DNA from: Paramarasmius palmivorus
Lineage: Eukaryota; Basidiomycota; Agaricomycetes; Agaricales; Marasmiaceae
Assembly (NCBI GenBank): GCA_037176845.1
Contig: JAYKXP010000152.1
Coordinates: 1 to 64,000, forward strand
Reading direction: 5' to 3'
DNA length: 64,000 bases
The notes under the pieces are model-generated. The model saw only the letters and a program-made list of their open reading frames with translations. It had not been told where the DNA came from and did no database searches. Positions within the stretch are counted from its first letter, which is position 1, and the number at the start of each line of letters is the position of its first letter. The position numbers were made by a program, and so were the translations under genes. This document shows, piece after piece, positions 34,602 to 45,959 of this stretch.

Positions 34602-35872
34602 GCCTCACCACTGTCCAGCTCGTTCCCACGCTCAGGTGCGGCTTTCTGAGGGTAAGGTCGAGAGATCACTATGAGAGGCCGAGAATGGCCCTAAGATAAA
34701 TACTGACGGAGGTGGTCGACTGCTTGAAGCAAATATGAGCCTAAGTAAGTGGCGTCATCGATGCCGGTTCAGGGCAAAGGGTTAGGTACGGTGCAGGCGA
34801 AGAACGGGAGGTTGAAAAGGTTGAAAAGGTGTATACGATGCCGCTACACATTAGCCAACGATTAGTAAGTTAGAGATAAGACACCAAAAATGACAGTAAA
34901 CTCACCTCATATCGCAGTCAGTGTAAGCGTTGGATGTCATGAGCGCGTTCAATCGTGGTTCCAGGTCAAGAAGCAATATTAAGCAAGATTGATATTACTA
35001 TCAATTACATGTTTGCTGCACCTAATCACCCCTACCCTCCGAGATTGATTTGTATCAAGTTGGACCCAATGATTATGTATGTACAATGCCTTCGTCGACG
35101 CACTTAGTACTAGAAAACGATTGGGTATCGTGATACTCGGGGCACAGTCCATTCTTGGAGTTATCGCCGATAACTTCACGTACATGTATTGATGAGAAAT
35201 CCATGCCTTGCTCAGTAAGTTCTTTTTTCCTTCCTCGGACATTCGAGAACTCATAAATATAATACTCAAAGATATCTAGTGGAACTAAGTACATAAGCGG
35301 TGTTCAGAGTCAACCAGAAAGGTTCCGGAAGTCCGGGCCGTCCAATTTTCTACGAACGGACGTTGTGCGCAGGAAAAGACCAGAGCACGACGTGGAAATA
35401 GTTTTTGACACTTTTACACCACATATAAAGTGCCCATATCAGCGCAGGTTTCTAGTGTCATTCGATATTTGAAGTATCCTCTCAGCTGATACTCCCATCA
35501 AAATTCAGTCGGCATGATTCGCCTTAGAAGAAAATTGACATACAGAAAAATATCAGGAGCAGTTTTGACTCTAACTAATATAACAGATCTCCCCATCTTT
35601 CCTCCGAGCCGAATTTCTTCCCTTTCCGGTGTGCAGAAAAAAGGGGACACTTGGTGTTTACATACCAGATGTAAACTTATTACCATATTAGGGCGTGCAA
35701 CACATTTTTGGTGGTGACTGTAAATTGAACTCAGTACGAGTAGCCGATTGTGTCTTCCAATTTGTGATGTTCAAATAGGACTCGTTCGATGCTACGATGT
35801 ATTTTCATACTACCTATCCTCATTCATTTTATGTTATCGCGCATAAACTCATCTTCATATGTCAGTGGTAAC
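34602..35872. other. Intergenic, no supported gene
   Basis: Contains a short degenerate piece of the dispersed repeat (gtcatcgatgccggttcagggcaaagggtt, about 34752-34782). An unrecognised minus-strand frame at 35073-35294 has no family features. Confidence 0.45.
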
Positions 35873-36540
35873 TCATGATCCACTGATTATTGGTGTCCAA
35901 CCGCTATTCTGATGCCTCTTCTGCCGATCTGGTCCATGAGCAGAATAACCTGCCGCGGGAACAGGATTGGCCACGCGCCCGTAAGTCACTAGAATATTCA
36001 CCACGTATCGGTATCCTGCCTTTGAACTCGATACACCTCTGTGCAATACACGCCATACAGGCTGAAGCTCCTGGCTCGGCAACGAGATTGGCGAGCTCTC
36101 CGTCGCTTTCGCTGTTCCTCCAGAGAATAGCTATCCTGAAAGCATCATCAGCAAGAATATCACACCCCTAATCACACCCCCAACAATCCCTCCGGTAAAT
36201 ACTCCCTTCTGTTGTCAGCTTTTCCGGTATTGGATAGTCCAAGAGCCATCCGATGTTGTTTGTACTTCGGGAAGACTAATACTCGCAACCAAGGTGATAA
36301 GGGCTTCCCGATGTCTGATGATGATGAATTGGCATTGATCTCATTCTCAGGGCTAGATATCATATTATCGAGAAGGATGTTATATGAAAACATTGATTAG
36401 CTTCTAGAAGTCATACTTCTTGAGGTCGGGAGTCGACCACACACACCTGATTGGTGAGAAAGCCTTCGAGAGAATCTCGTATGTCATTAGGTCTATCAGT
36501 CCGTATTCAGAGTAGCTGAGATCAAGAACGCTTACCTCGC
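35873..36540 (-). pseudogene. Relic of an array member (copy 4)
   Basis: Minus-strand remnants of the C-terminal half. MFSYNILLDNMISSPEN (about 36345-36393) matches the YNALLDNIISADSS segment of copy 2; degraded TM and tail sequence follows toward 35873. Frames are interrupted by stops and no N-terminal exons are present. Confidence 0.5.
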
Positions 36541-36639
36541 TCTAATTCAACGCTCGTAACCGAGGCGAACTACTGGAAAGGTAATTGATAGTCATTCGGG
36601 TCCGTCCAGATATGATGCTTGGGCATGAGGATTGTGTTG

Positions 36640-36960
36640 GAGGGGTTCCAGTGGAGTGCGAGGGATGTGTATTGAGCGATCACTAGGTGTGAATGAAGGG
36701 GCTCAAGATAGCGCTGGCTCTACATAGAGCGGCGTGGGATATTTTTGATGTGGGTTTCGATGGGTGTCATACATTGCTCGATAACTACTTGAGAATATTG
36801 AGTGGAAGGAGGCGCGCCAACCTCTGGCTCGTCGTGTTGCTGACGTTAGTCGTGGTAGCAGCTAAAGAAGGGTGAAGCCACGCCTCCAAGGGCCGAGTTT
36901 GCAAATACACCTGATAGGCTTTGCAATGATAACGTGAACCTTCTCTTTGACGTGCGTTAC
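36640..36960. repeat. Dispersed degenerate repeat block
   Basis: Homologous to 41740-42010: gtgcgagggatgtgt, agcgctggctctacatagagcgg, ggaggcgc followed by ctctggctcgtcgtg, and agtcgtggtagcagc occur in the same order in both. Confidence 0.55.
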
Positions 36961-37110
36961 CTACGTCGAATTTTGAAACCACTCGTTACTTATGAAGTCA
37001 TTCAGGCTCCAGAACAAACATTCACAACCAATTAAGACAAAACACTAGTTCTACTCTGCTTCAATAACCTCAGCTCCAGTAATCGGACTTGATGTCTTTC
37101 GATTCGATGA

Positions 37111-39420
37111 TCACATCGCGTCCTCATACCTTGGAGGAAGTCGGACATGCGCACCACTCGGTCTCCATCCACTATCCCTATCTCGCTCTTCACCAGCCAA
37201 ATTTACAGCTGGAATATATCAACGCCTTTATATGTCAGTATCTGAATGTATGGCTCACCTGCAGGAACAGGTTCTTGAACTGGCACCAAAGTGGCAGGAC
37301 TCGAGTATCTTCGACTGCGTGGTACTACATCGGCTACATCGGTACCCCCTCCAACTTCAATCCAATTCCTACCGCTTCGGTCCTTAAGCTGCCAATTCCT
37401 TGGTGCGTTATCGGTAGTGATCAGTTGTTTGTCTGAGATCTGCAAGGTGAATGGTTCGGGAGCTGAGATTTTGTTGGATGAATCGAGTTGATTGCGGCGT
37501 CGACGGCGATTGAAAATAACACACGTCGAAATTAGTATTGCAACGAAGACCATCGCACCGATACTTCCTCCTGCAATGGTTCCAGCAGAAGGCTTCGCAG
37601 AAGCATTTGACTGGGTAGAAATTGAAGGGATAGGCAGCCCTCCCGTCTCTGAGGTATTATTTTCTTGAGACAGTTCTGGCATGCCAATCCCCGCAAGCAG
37701 CGTATAGGTTATAGCTAAGCGTCTCTGCATATCCATATGCGAAGACTCGGTACTGTTCCAGTTGTTGAAATTTGGATCGGTCGAAGTGATGTTCTCAATT
37801 AAGAGGTTATACTGCAAACAGAGAAGTCAACTTAAGGATCATGGCTGGCACAAGCAACGCACCTGGTTGGAAATGTAGGACCGGAGATACAATTGCATAT
37901 CATCGAACCTCGCCAGGCGTTGAAATGCCCTTGAAAGACTCCAAAGTGACTCTCCAATTCTCTCTGATGCTGATGGCAATCCTGTAGGTCCACCATTAAC
38001 TTGAACAATCATTTCTCTCAACCTAAGCAGGCATCAAAATTGTTCCGAAACGATCAACGCATTCACCTGCCTTATCTCATCAAACGAGTTTTTTGCATGG
38101 GACAAAGTGGTCTTTCCATCTAGGTGTATGCTTACCTCCACCAAATTGTCGTGTACTATACTCGACCTTGATTTGCTTGAGGATACGCGCTCAATTGTCT
38201 TCTCCGTGTCGTCAACTAATGCTTCTCCATAGCCGGCCGAAAAAGTGTCAAGATAATGCTGAGTGACATACCTGAGATATAGTTCAGAAAGAAGAACAGG
38301 CTGGGTTAAATTGCATACTTATACCACAATCTGGAGTCAATAACATTTGATTTTCAGACGGACTATAGAGCATGCAGCTTGAAATCTTACGCATTTGTGT
38401 AGTAGCTAATGCAAATTCGGGGTGGCTGAGTCGGATTCATGAACTCAGTCTGTGCCTGATAAATATGACAAGCCATTCGCGACAGCTTTATAAACACACC
38501 TTGTAGTTGTTACAGTTATCCATGATAGCGTTTGTCAATGAGCTGATATTGAGTTCTGCAGGGCTTGAGCTAAAGGGAGGAGTCGGGTTGCTTGAAGTCT
38601 TACGAGCATAACATTGGGGATCCGGATCGCTTGAAGGGTTACAGCCACCACATTCGAAGTTCGGATTCATAATCTTGGCGTTGTGGTCATCCACAAACCC
38701 ACTTGTTGTGAACATGATTATCTCCTGTTTTCTTTCGTAGCCGGCTGGTATTTGTTGAGCCGCCATTCCATACAGGCTGAGGGCCCAGCAATCAGTTAAA
38801 TGGTTATCGTTATCAAAAAAAAAAGAAATCGCACAGTACATATTTGACCTGGGTATAATTCAAGAGTTAATAATGGATATAGAAACGAAGTTGAAATTCA
38901 CGTCAGAAGTTTCGCTGTTGTGGGGGTCATCAGAAATAGCTCTACATTCCGATATGAAGCTTACTTGGTCCTAGTGCTGAGATTTCCTGAACCATCTATC
39001 CCACGAATGTCGAAGTACTGCAAGACAGTTTCCTTGAACATGGTTTGCTGTGTGATCTCATCAAATGCCGCAAGCTGAGCAAATAACCTGGCAGTATTCG
39101 ACAGCGGCACGCTCGAGTTGTCTTGAGTTATATAATAATAATGAGTTCATTCAAGCCTTATCCAAGTTGGATATACGATACACACCTGCAAGCATGAAGT
39201 TACTATCAAGCATCTTTACAGTGGTATTCAATGCCTGCAACGCAAATCCAATCCTTTCTTGTCTTGACATTGTGATATTTGGCCTCTACATTGTCCCAAT
39301 CAGGATTGAGGTTCAAGAGAATACGATGATTACACGCACCGTCCAGGCAGGATTTGGGACAAGTTGCGAGCGTGTTAATGCGCAACAGGATATGAATATG
39401 AAAAGAAGTGCCGCGGGCAT
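37111..39420 (-). CDS. Type I membrane protein of the array (copy 5)
   Basis: The most complete-looking member together with copy 1. ATG 39420 starts the signal peptide (MPAALLFIFISCCALTRS, then QLVPNPAWT, gtgcgt donor). Ectodomain exons include a helix ending ALSLYGMAAQQI (about 38790), the LDGKTTLS segment (about 38110), SLWSLSRAFQRLARFDDMQLYLRSYIS (about 37870-37950) and YNLLIENITSTDPNFNNWN with SITYTLLAGIGM-like sequence. The TM is GTIAGGSIGAMVFVAILISTCVI, with RRRRR stop-transfer. The tail carries NAPRNWQLKDRSGRNW and PRSRRYSSPATLVPVQEP. The last exon ends VRLPPRYEDAM at 37111. Promoter and exon sequences show copies 1 and 5 to be each other's closest relatives. Function is inferred only from architecture. 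Confidence 0.65.
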
Positions 39421-39456
39421 GATTCAGTGGATGTTCTCCGTGAGTCTGTCTCAGTG

Positions 39457-39464
39457 TACTTATA
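39457..39464 (-). promoter_or_regulatory. TATA box of array copy 5
   Basis: TATAAGTA 37 bp upstream of the ATG, in the same context as copy 1 (24560-24567). Confidence 0.6.
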
Positions 39465-39469
39465 GCGAC

Positions 39470-40335
39470 AATGCCGCACAAAATGATTGGGGCAGTGTCT
39501 GGAGTTGCAGCGAAATATGAACGCGAGGGTGACACGACAGTTGTAACCATCAAAATATCTTCGTGGACCCGTCATGATGAATCTGTGTGACACACGAGTC
39601 TCCGTGCCTCGCGGTCGGAATGACCCACGAGACAACTGTGTGGAGCGAAGTCAGTAACGATGGTGGGCGGAGTTAGGTGTGATGAAGAGTGCTATAGAAC
39701 TGATCGGAATACAAAGCAAGGCGTGCATTCAGTATCAAACTTTGCTCCCATTTCAGGATGCCACACACCATGAGCCGTGGAATGAATGGCTCTATGTTGC
39801 GCCTTTCCTTTCACCAAACTCTCGAGACGGACTCGGAGGTTGAATGTTAAGTTCCCGTTAGATGGCTAGTGATTTCATAAAGTGATGGTTCCCCGAAGGT
39901 AGATTAGTGGCAATGATAATTCGACCCGAACGTTGGAGGCAAGACGAAAGTAAGCAGTAGATATGAAATACTTCTCGTATGACAATGTAAATGTTGCTAT
40001 GTTGATCGTCCATGAAGAGCTGTTTACGGATCTGATCGTACCTCATTGAGCTTGGAGAGGCTTCGGAGAATCGGATGAATTCAAAACACTTTTTGTTGGG
40101 CTTATTCAACATTGCTCTTGTTGGAATGGAGCCGACGTGTCACAATCCAAACGTCTTGAACTCTCGGATGCTGTCACCTTCCGACATTTGCTCCTCTTCA
40201 ACGTGGTTGAAAGTTGCTTTGAGCTCGTAAATGCTTTATCTATTCTTACATTGTACCAAAGGAACCGGATTTTTTTCGGATTCTCATGACGTGAGCGAGC
40301 CTCGAAAACCATCTCAGTCCTACGCCTTGCTAAAG
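39470..40335. other. Intergenic between copy 5 and a relic
   Basis: About 0.9 kb. The proximal part is homologous to the copy 1 upstream flank; no gene seen. Confidence 0.4.
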
Positions 40336-40570
40336 CCCACAGCTAGGTTACATCGCATGTCGGTGGGGCTGGGCAACGCACGCTATTTGGTCTCCATCCA
40401 CTACCCAGATCTCGTTCCGCACCGGACGAAAATACAGTAGTATCAGAACATTCAAGGCTCACCCACAGGATTAGGCTTTTGAACCGGCACCAAAGTGGCG
40501 AGAATTGAGCAGCTTCGGCTCCCCGGTGTTACATCCGCTGAGTCCAACCGCATATAAGGGGCAGTCCCCT
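40336..40570 (-). pseudogene. Relic of the tail exons of an array member (copy 6)
   Basis: Degraded match to the last two exons of the array genes, such as ggtctccatccact...gatctcgttc (about 40389) and gaaccggcaccaaagtggc (about 40480), as in copies 1, 2 and 5. No upstream exons or open frame. Confidence 0.5.
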
Positions 40571-41205
40571 TCGGCTATCTATTTTCTAACCTCTTCCGGA
40601 ACTGCCTCTCATACCTCCCGGCGAATTAGGTCCGGAGGGATAGTCGAGAAGATAGGTACAGTAGACGGCACCGATGGCGTGACGAAATTGGGAAGAGGCG
40701 TAAATAAGCTGTCTCTGTAAGAGTAGAGTACGGAGTGGAATCTGCATGTATATCTTTGGTCGAACGTGAGATTCTATTCGTTGTAAATGGAAGGCGGGAA
40801 GGTGAGATGCATATCGAACGAACATAATGTTCAGGGCAAGGGTGTGGATGACATGTCCGTAGTTGAATGCAAGAGCATAGACTAGATATCTAGTATCCGC
40901 TAAGGACCAGGAACGAGCAAGAAGCGAGATGGACGTACTTTCTCTTTGGGCCAACAACCCAAATCAAACCCAACCCCTACCCGAATCCAAATACTCCACG
41001 TAATCCACCACATACTCTCTTCTCCCGCATGGATAAACACGAGCTGATCAACGCACAGGTTCCTACATATAGGGGTCTGCACGCGTCTGTATACTGCTCG
41101 ATCCCCTTGTCCGGAAACCCACTTCCAAACCCACATCGCCAGGTCTTCTCAATAATTGCACCCGATCAATCGTCTCCGTCGCTTTTCCATCACCGGCTGA
41201 GAAGG
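40571..41205. other. Intergenic, nothing recognised
   Basis: A 123-codon minus-strand frame (40586-40957) has no recognisable features. Confidence 0.4.
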
Positions 41206-42012
41206 AAGATGATCGATAGACGAGGGATTATGCGTGTGAGGTTCGTCATCGATGACGTTGCAGGGCAAAGGGCTGTCATCGTCGGCGTTTGCGGGGGAGC
41301 AACGATGGGGGTATGAACAAGGTATTCAATGCGTATTATCTATCTTGCGAGTCAATAAAGAGACGAAAAAGAGACGAAAAAAAGGGAAAACGGTTAACGC
41401 ACCGAGAAGGGGTTATCAAGGATAGAAATTGTCCAAATAGTGAGCTGGTAGGTCAAACGAGTCCTGTGTTTTTGGAAAGTTGCAGAGCAGGTATGTGGAT
41501 TGCGACGAACTGCGCGGAGAATTAGCACGAAAAAAAAAAACCAAAAAACAACCGTGACTCACTCTGAGCACCAGAAGGATTGAAGCGAGATTACATAGTC
41601 GAGGATCTAGGGCCTATCCCTTTCCTAATCCTCATCAACGCTCGTAGCTACTTGAACTGCTGAGAATGGTTGGCGGTGTGTCCGAATATAGTCAACGCGA
41701 AGATGATCAAGTTTCAGGATAAAGGGTTATAAACGGAGCAACGAGGGGAATGCGAGGGATGTGTGGAGCTTCTTAGGGATTGAGGGAGCGGTCGATATGG
41801 ATGAAAGAACTCAAGAGAGCGTTGGCTCTACCTAGAGCGGCATGAGGGATGAGAGTGTTGTAGAATGCGTGTGACATACCTGGAGTCCCCTAGACCAACG
41901 AAGACAACGATGTATAGCGCTCGAAGATCTTGAGTTGAAGGAGGCGCATTGTGATTGAGCTTTGGCTCGTCATTGTTGTGGTAGCAGCGAAAGAATTTTT
42001 GAGCCACGTGCC
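41206..42012. repeat. Dispersed degenerate repeat, two blocks
   Basis: 41210-41355 is homologous to 30890-31035, and 41740-42010 to 36640-36890. Between them are A-rich tracts (41529-41550) and a weaker copy of the aggg(c/t)aaaggg motif (about 41720). The right end ccacgtg...ggagataagatt (42003-42055) matches 26268-26315. Confidence 0.55.
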
Positions 42013-42323
42013 CGGGTCTGTGTTCGGATCGGCATCCTCGGCTCCGGAGATAAGATTGTGATAAGCGAACGCAAACCGAGCAATAACGTTTCTCCCACCG
42101 ACTACCATGTCCTTACGAGCCACCTTCCAATCTTTCAATCTTCCAACCTTCCTATCCATAAACATATTTTTCCATAGGACATCAGAGAAACCTGAGATGA
42201 GAAGTACCATTCGGCCCTATTTAGGACCGGTGCCGTCCGCGAAATTCCGCGATCGCAAAAATTTTCATTTTCAATTCCGTTCCTCCTTGGTTCCTCCACT
42301 ATCGTTGTCGCTGCTCCCCCATT

Positions 42324-43413
42324 ATGTCGGACGAAATCGATCTCATCAGGATTTCCGCTCCTTGCTCAGGTGAGTATTGTTCTAATCTCTCAGAAGTCAT
42401 TCCATTAACTGTATATCTGGCCTGTTCAGTCCCGACCTGTAGCCTCTTAGCAGACTTTGTTGTTTTTGGACAAGAAGGTGCTGATATTTTCCATTATGGC
42501 GCGCACACTCGTGAGATGGGCGCTTTCAACCTCAACATGCGTCATTGCCTAGAACCTACTCGCGACGATCCAGGGGCTGACGATGCACCCAAGCTACTAC
42601 CCAAGTGTGAGCCACTCGGTATGGGAGAAATATCCAGAAAGGCCATTCAACTATTCCTCCAATTATGCCATAATCTCCACCCGAAGGACGAACCCGACCT
42701 GTTGAGCCCGGAATTCGGTCTGGAAACTCTACTCCAAGTAGCAGATAGAGCTGATTATTGGGGAAACTATCGTGCGGTGAAAGAGTGTACAAGGGCTATA
42801 AGGCGCGTGTCCCGTTCATTCTCACTCAGCAATTCGCTAAATCGAGGCTCCATACCAGTGATATCGCACTGCAATCACACGAAAACGCCATCCGAGTGCT
42901 GATATGGGACTATCGACACGGTTATCATAACGCCGCAGAGCACCCGTTTGACTCCAACAAAATCAATGAAATAGCACATTTCGCCACATCCTCGAGAGCA
43001 CTCTCCTTCGACGAAGAACATGAAGCCGATAGAACTCTTCCCGGATTCTCTCGTAGCTATGTCCGTGGTATTCTTTCTCAGCCAATTCACCGTAGTAACT
43101 GATATGATCGCAGAGTCGTTTCAGAGATGAATGGCGGAATTCAATGCAGAAATACCAAGAACATCTCGAGCCGCAGACCTCTCTTAACAAAAAGGACAGC
43201 AAGTGGAAGGACTGTTTCGGTTTCATCCTTAGGTATCTTGACTATCCAACGCTTTATGTGGAGCGGGCAGCTATTATCACCAGCAAGCGACTAGGAACAA
43301 CCCTGGAGAGTTTCGAAAGAGAGGCGGCGGAAATCGTGCGGAACTTACCGAAGTGGCGAGATGTATGTCAAAAGCAGAAGATGTCGATGCAGAGAAGTCC
43401 AGGTCATGTTTGA
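42324..43413 (+). CDS. BTB/POZ-like protein, apparent frameshift
   Basis: Exon 1 starts at 42324 (MSDEIDLIRISAPCS). A 60-nt intron (gtgagt at 42371 to ttcag at 42430) joins in phase to a long exon with ADFVVFGQEG, FGLETLLQVADRADYWGNYRAVKECTRAI and, after a 1-nt frame change near 42795-42812, VPFILTQQFAKSRLHTSDIALQ and IRVLIWDYRHGYHNAAEHPF. A third segment (43144-43413) encodes DSKWKDCFGFILRYLDYP and LESFEREAAEIVRNLP. The order (a short core, an LLQVAD(R)ADYW..AVKECTRAI helix pair, then an 'IWDYRHGY' segment) resembles the many basidiomycete BTB-domain proteins, but the BTB core itself is weak, so the family call is tentative. Either the gene is recently disabled or the sequence has a 1-nt error. 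Confidence 0.45.
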
Positions 43414-43686
43414 TATGGCAGATCCTGATAATTTATCTTAAATTTAGCCTTTAATTCGTTCACCAATTCAACGGTATTTCCCCATTATCACCATCTCGAT
43501 CCGTCGGGAGTAGGTGACAACGTACATGGGTCCTCTACCAATCGAGGTTGCTCAACATTACTCCACGACGAACAGATTACAGCCTGTCCTGTTATTTTTC
43601 GCACTACACCGTCTCTCGATATCCTATCCATTAAGTGCGATACGCAGATACTAGAATACTGTAACGAACGTAGCTATTGAATAAGA

Positions 43687-45921
43687 CTATACCGCTTCCG
43701 CATATGTGGGAGGTAATCGCCTAGATGAACGATCCGGTCTCCAACCACTATCGTGGTCTCGTTCTTCCTCAGAGTAATCATCATCTATAAAACTCTTCAC
43801 GCTCCGACTGACTGAGATAATCAATGAGAACGCACCTTGACGTGTCACTCCCCCTGGACCTCCGTCCTTGACTTGCCAATGCGACGGTGCATTACTCTGA
43901 TTGACCACCCGCTTTTCTGAAATTCGCAACATGAAAGGGTCGGCTGGTGGTAACGGTTGAATAGACCGCGGTTTTCCATTGCGACGACGATGACGACGAA
44001 TGGCAAGGATGATGCCTAGCGCCAAAAGTACGAGGAGGACGATCCCTCCAATAACTCCGCCAATAATACCTCCGACAGGAACATCAGTACTTCCCCTTGT
44101 CAAGCTGCCATTATCCGACGTCAATGCATCTGCCGGTGCCATACCAATCCCAGCCAACAGCGTGTAAGAGATAGACAAGCGTGTCTTCATATCCAATGAT
44201 GATGACTCTGAGCTGTTCCAGCCCGTATACGAGGGATCCGAGGTGATATTCCGATGAAATTCATTATACTGCTCAAACTCGTTAGATTAACTATCTCTCA
44301 ATTGATCATGATGAGAAACTCACCCGACTTGAAATGTAAGCCCCAATGTAAGCCTGCATATCACTGTAGGCGCCCAAGTTCTGGTGCGCCGTGTATAGAC
44401 TGAAGAGTAGCTCTCCCATATTCAGCGGCGCTATGTTAAACACAGGCTTTCCGGAACTATCCTTGAATTCATCCTTATCACCAGCAGCGTGCCAAGTATC
44501 AAGCACGGTGATTGCATCAACAATTTGTTCCCTGAGTCTGTCATACATATTAACGTTCAGTAACTCCCAACACGAAAGCAAGCAAGTAACCATACTAACG
44601 CTGTCTCGTCGAACGAATTCTTCGCCGCTGATAAAGTCGTGTTTCCGTCGAGGTAAATAGGTTTGGCCACGCCATTGCCGAGGTAAAATTTTCCACCACA
44701 ATCGCTACCCAAAGATTTGGTATCGAATGAAGAGAAAGAATCCTCTAGAACATTGGCAATTCCTTGAGTACGTTCTGCGAACGATGGTTTGAATGTATCG
44801 TAGTACTGTCGTGCACTGAACCTAGACATAGAACGGGGTTTACGGCTGTGAGCCTAGTAATGCATACGACTTACTTGTGCCATAGCCTGAAGAATTCGTG
44901 GATTCAGTATTGCTTTAGTGACAACGGCCACAGAAACTTACGTGTTGGTATAAAATTCGATGCTCACACTACTGGAGTTCGCGAGAAGCATTTGCTACAA
45001 TATCACTTAGTCGCCAAGGTAAGCGTGTCATATGAATGATCCACTTACCCCGTCCGGCCCAGGTTCTGATGCCCAGATCGAGTCGTCAAGGATAGTATCC
45101 ATCTGTGAATTGTTGCGGAAGTCTATGGAGCAGAGTAAAAAGTCTCGACGTATCCAATTGACTAATCTAACCCACCTTCGAAGCAGCGATTCGGAAACAA
45201 TGGTGTTCCAATTGGTTTGCCTGCAGACGCGGAGTTTGCTGTTCGTGATTGAAGGAAAAAATCGATGCCACTCGGTATATCTTCAAGAACGCTGCCTTTG
45301 CCGTAGTACTTGATGGCCTGCTGAGCCGCAATTCCATAGAGACTATATCCGAATCTCTTGTTCTGCAAAAGCCCACTTCATACAAGATTAACTTACAGTA
45401 CATAGTCGGCTGAAGATGCCTCACTATATAGTATGAATAAGGGACTTTCGTCAAATGAAGGATCGTGACTGACGTAGAAGCAGTGGTAAGGTTACCATTG
45501 CCACGGGTCCCGCGAAGATCAAAGTACTTTCTGACACGTTCCATGTACCTTGTTTGATTTGATAGCCCATCAAACGCGGCAAGTTGTGCAATGAGCCTGG
45601 CAGTGTTTGATAGACTAGTCTTTGAGCCATCTTGCAATCATGTCAGGGAAAGTTTCCCAGCGAAGAGAGCAAATGTGCGTACTCTGAAGCCCGAGGAGCA
45701 CATTGGAATCGAGCATCGCCATAGTTGTATCCAACGCCTGCGCTGCGATATCAATTCGTTCTTGTCGTGACATGGTAATGTTGGATTCCTGGCCAGTCGA
45801 AATGAGTATTGTAGGGGTGAATGATAAGGATAACCCGTACAGTCCATCTGGAATCGGGAACGAGCTGTGCCTGCACTAATGTGTTGACCGTGAGCGATAT
45901 GAGAAAAAAAGAGAGTAGCAT
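43687..45921 (-). CDS. Type I membrane protein of the array (copy 7)
   Basis: ATG 45921 starts a signal peptide (MLLSFFLISLTVNTLVQA, then QLVPDSRW). Exons follow: SRQERIDIAAQALDTTMAML (about 45700-45770), SLSNTARLIAQLAAFDGLSN (about 45555-45625), YSLYGIAAQQAI (about 45320-45355), LDGNTTLSAAKNSFDET (about 44605-44655), MGELLFSLYTAHQNLGAY and MQAYIGAYISS, and LDMKTRLSISYTLLAGIGM. The TM is IIGGVIGGIVLLVLLALGIIL, with basic stop-transfer RRHRRR. The tail has HWQVKDGGPGG, an acidic stretch and the terminal RRLPPTYAEAV at 43687. It is the most divergent full-length member of the array. The ectodomain shows the helical periodicity of GH76-like toroids, but I do not see a clear catalytic Asp-Asp. 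Confidence 0.65.
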
Positions 45922-45950
45922 GGATGGATTTATAATTGAGTCTCCAATTC

Positions 45951-45957
45951 CTTTATA
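45951..45957 (-). promoter_or_regulatory. TATA box of array copy 7
   Basis: TATAAAG on the minus strand, 30 bp upstream of the ATG at 45921. Confidence 0.5.
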
Positions 45958-45959
45958 AT

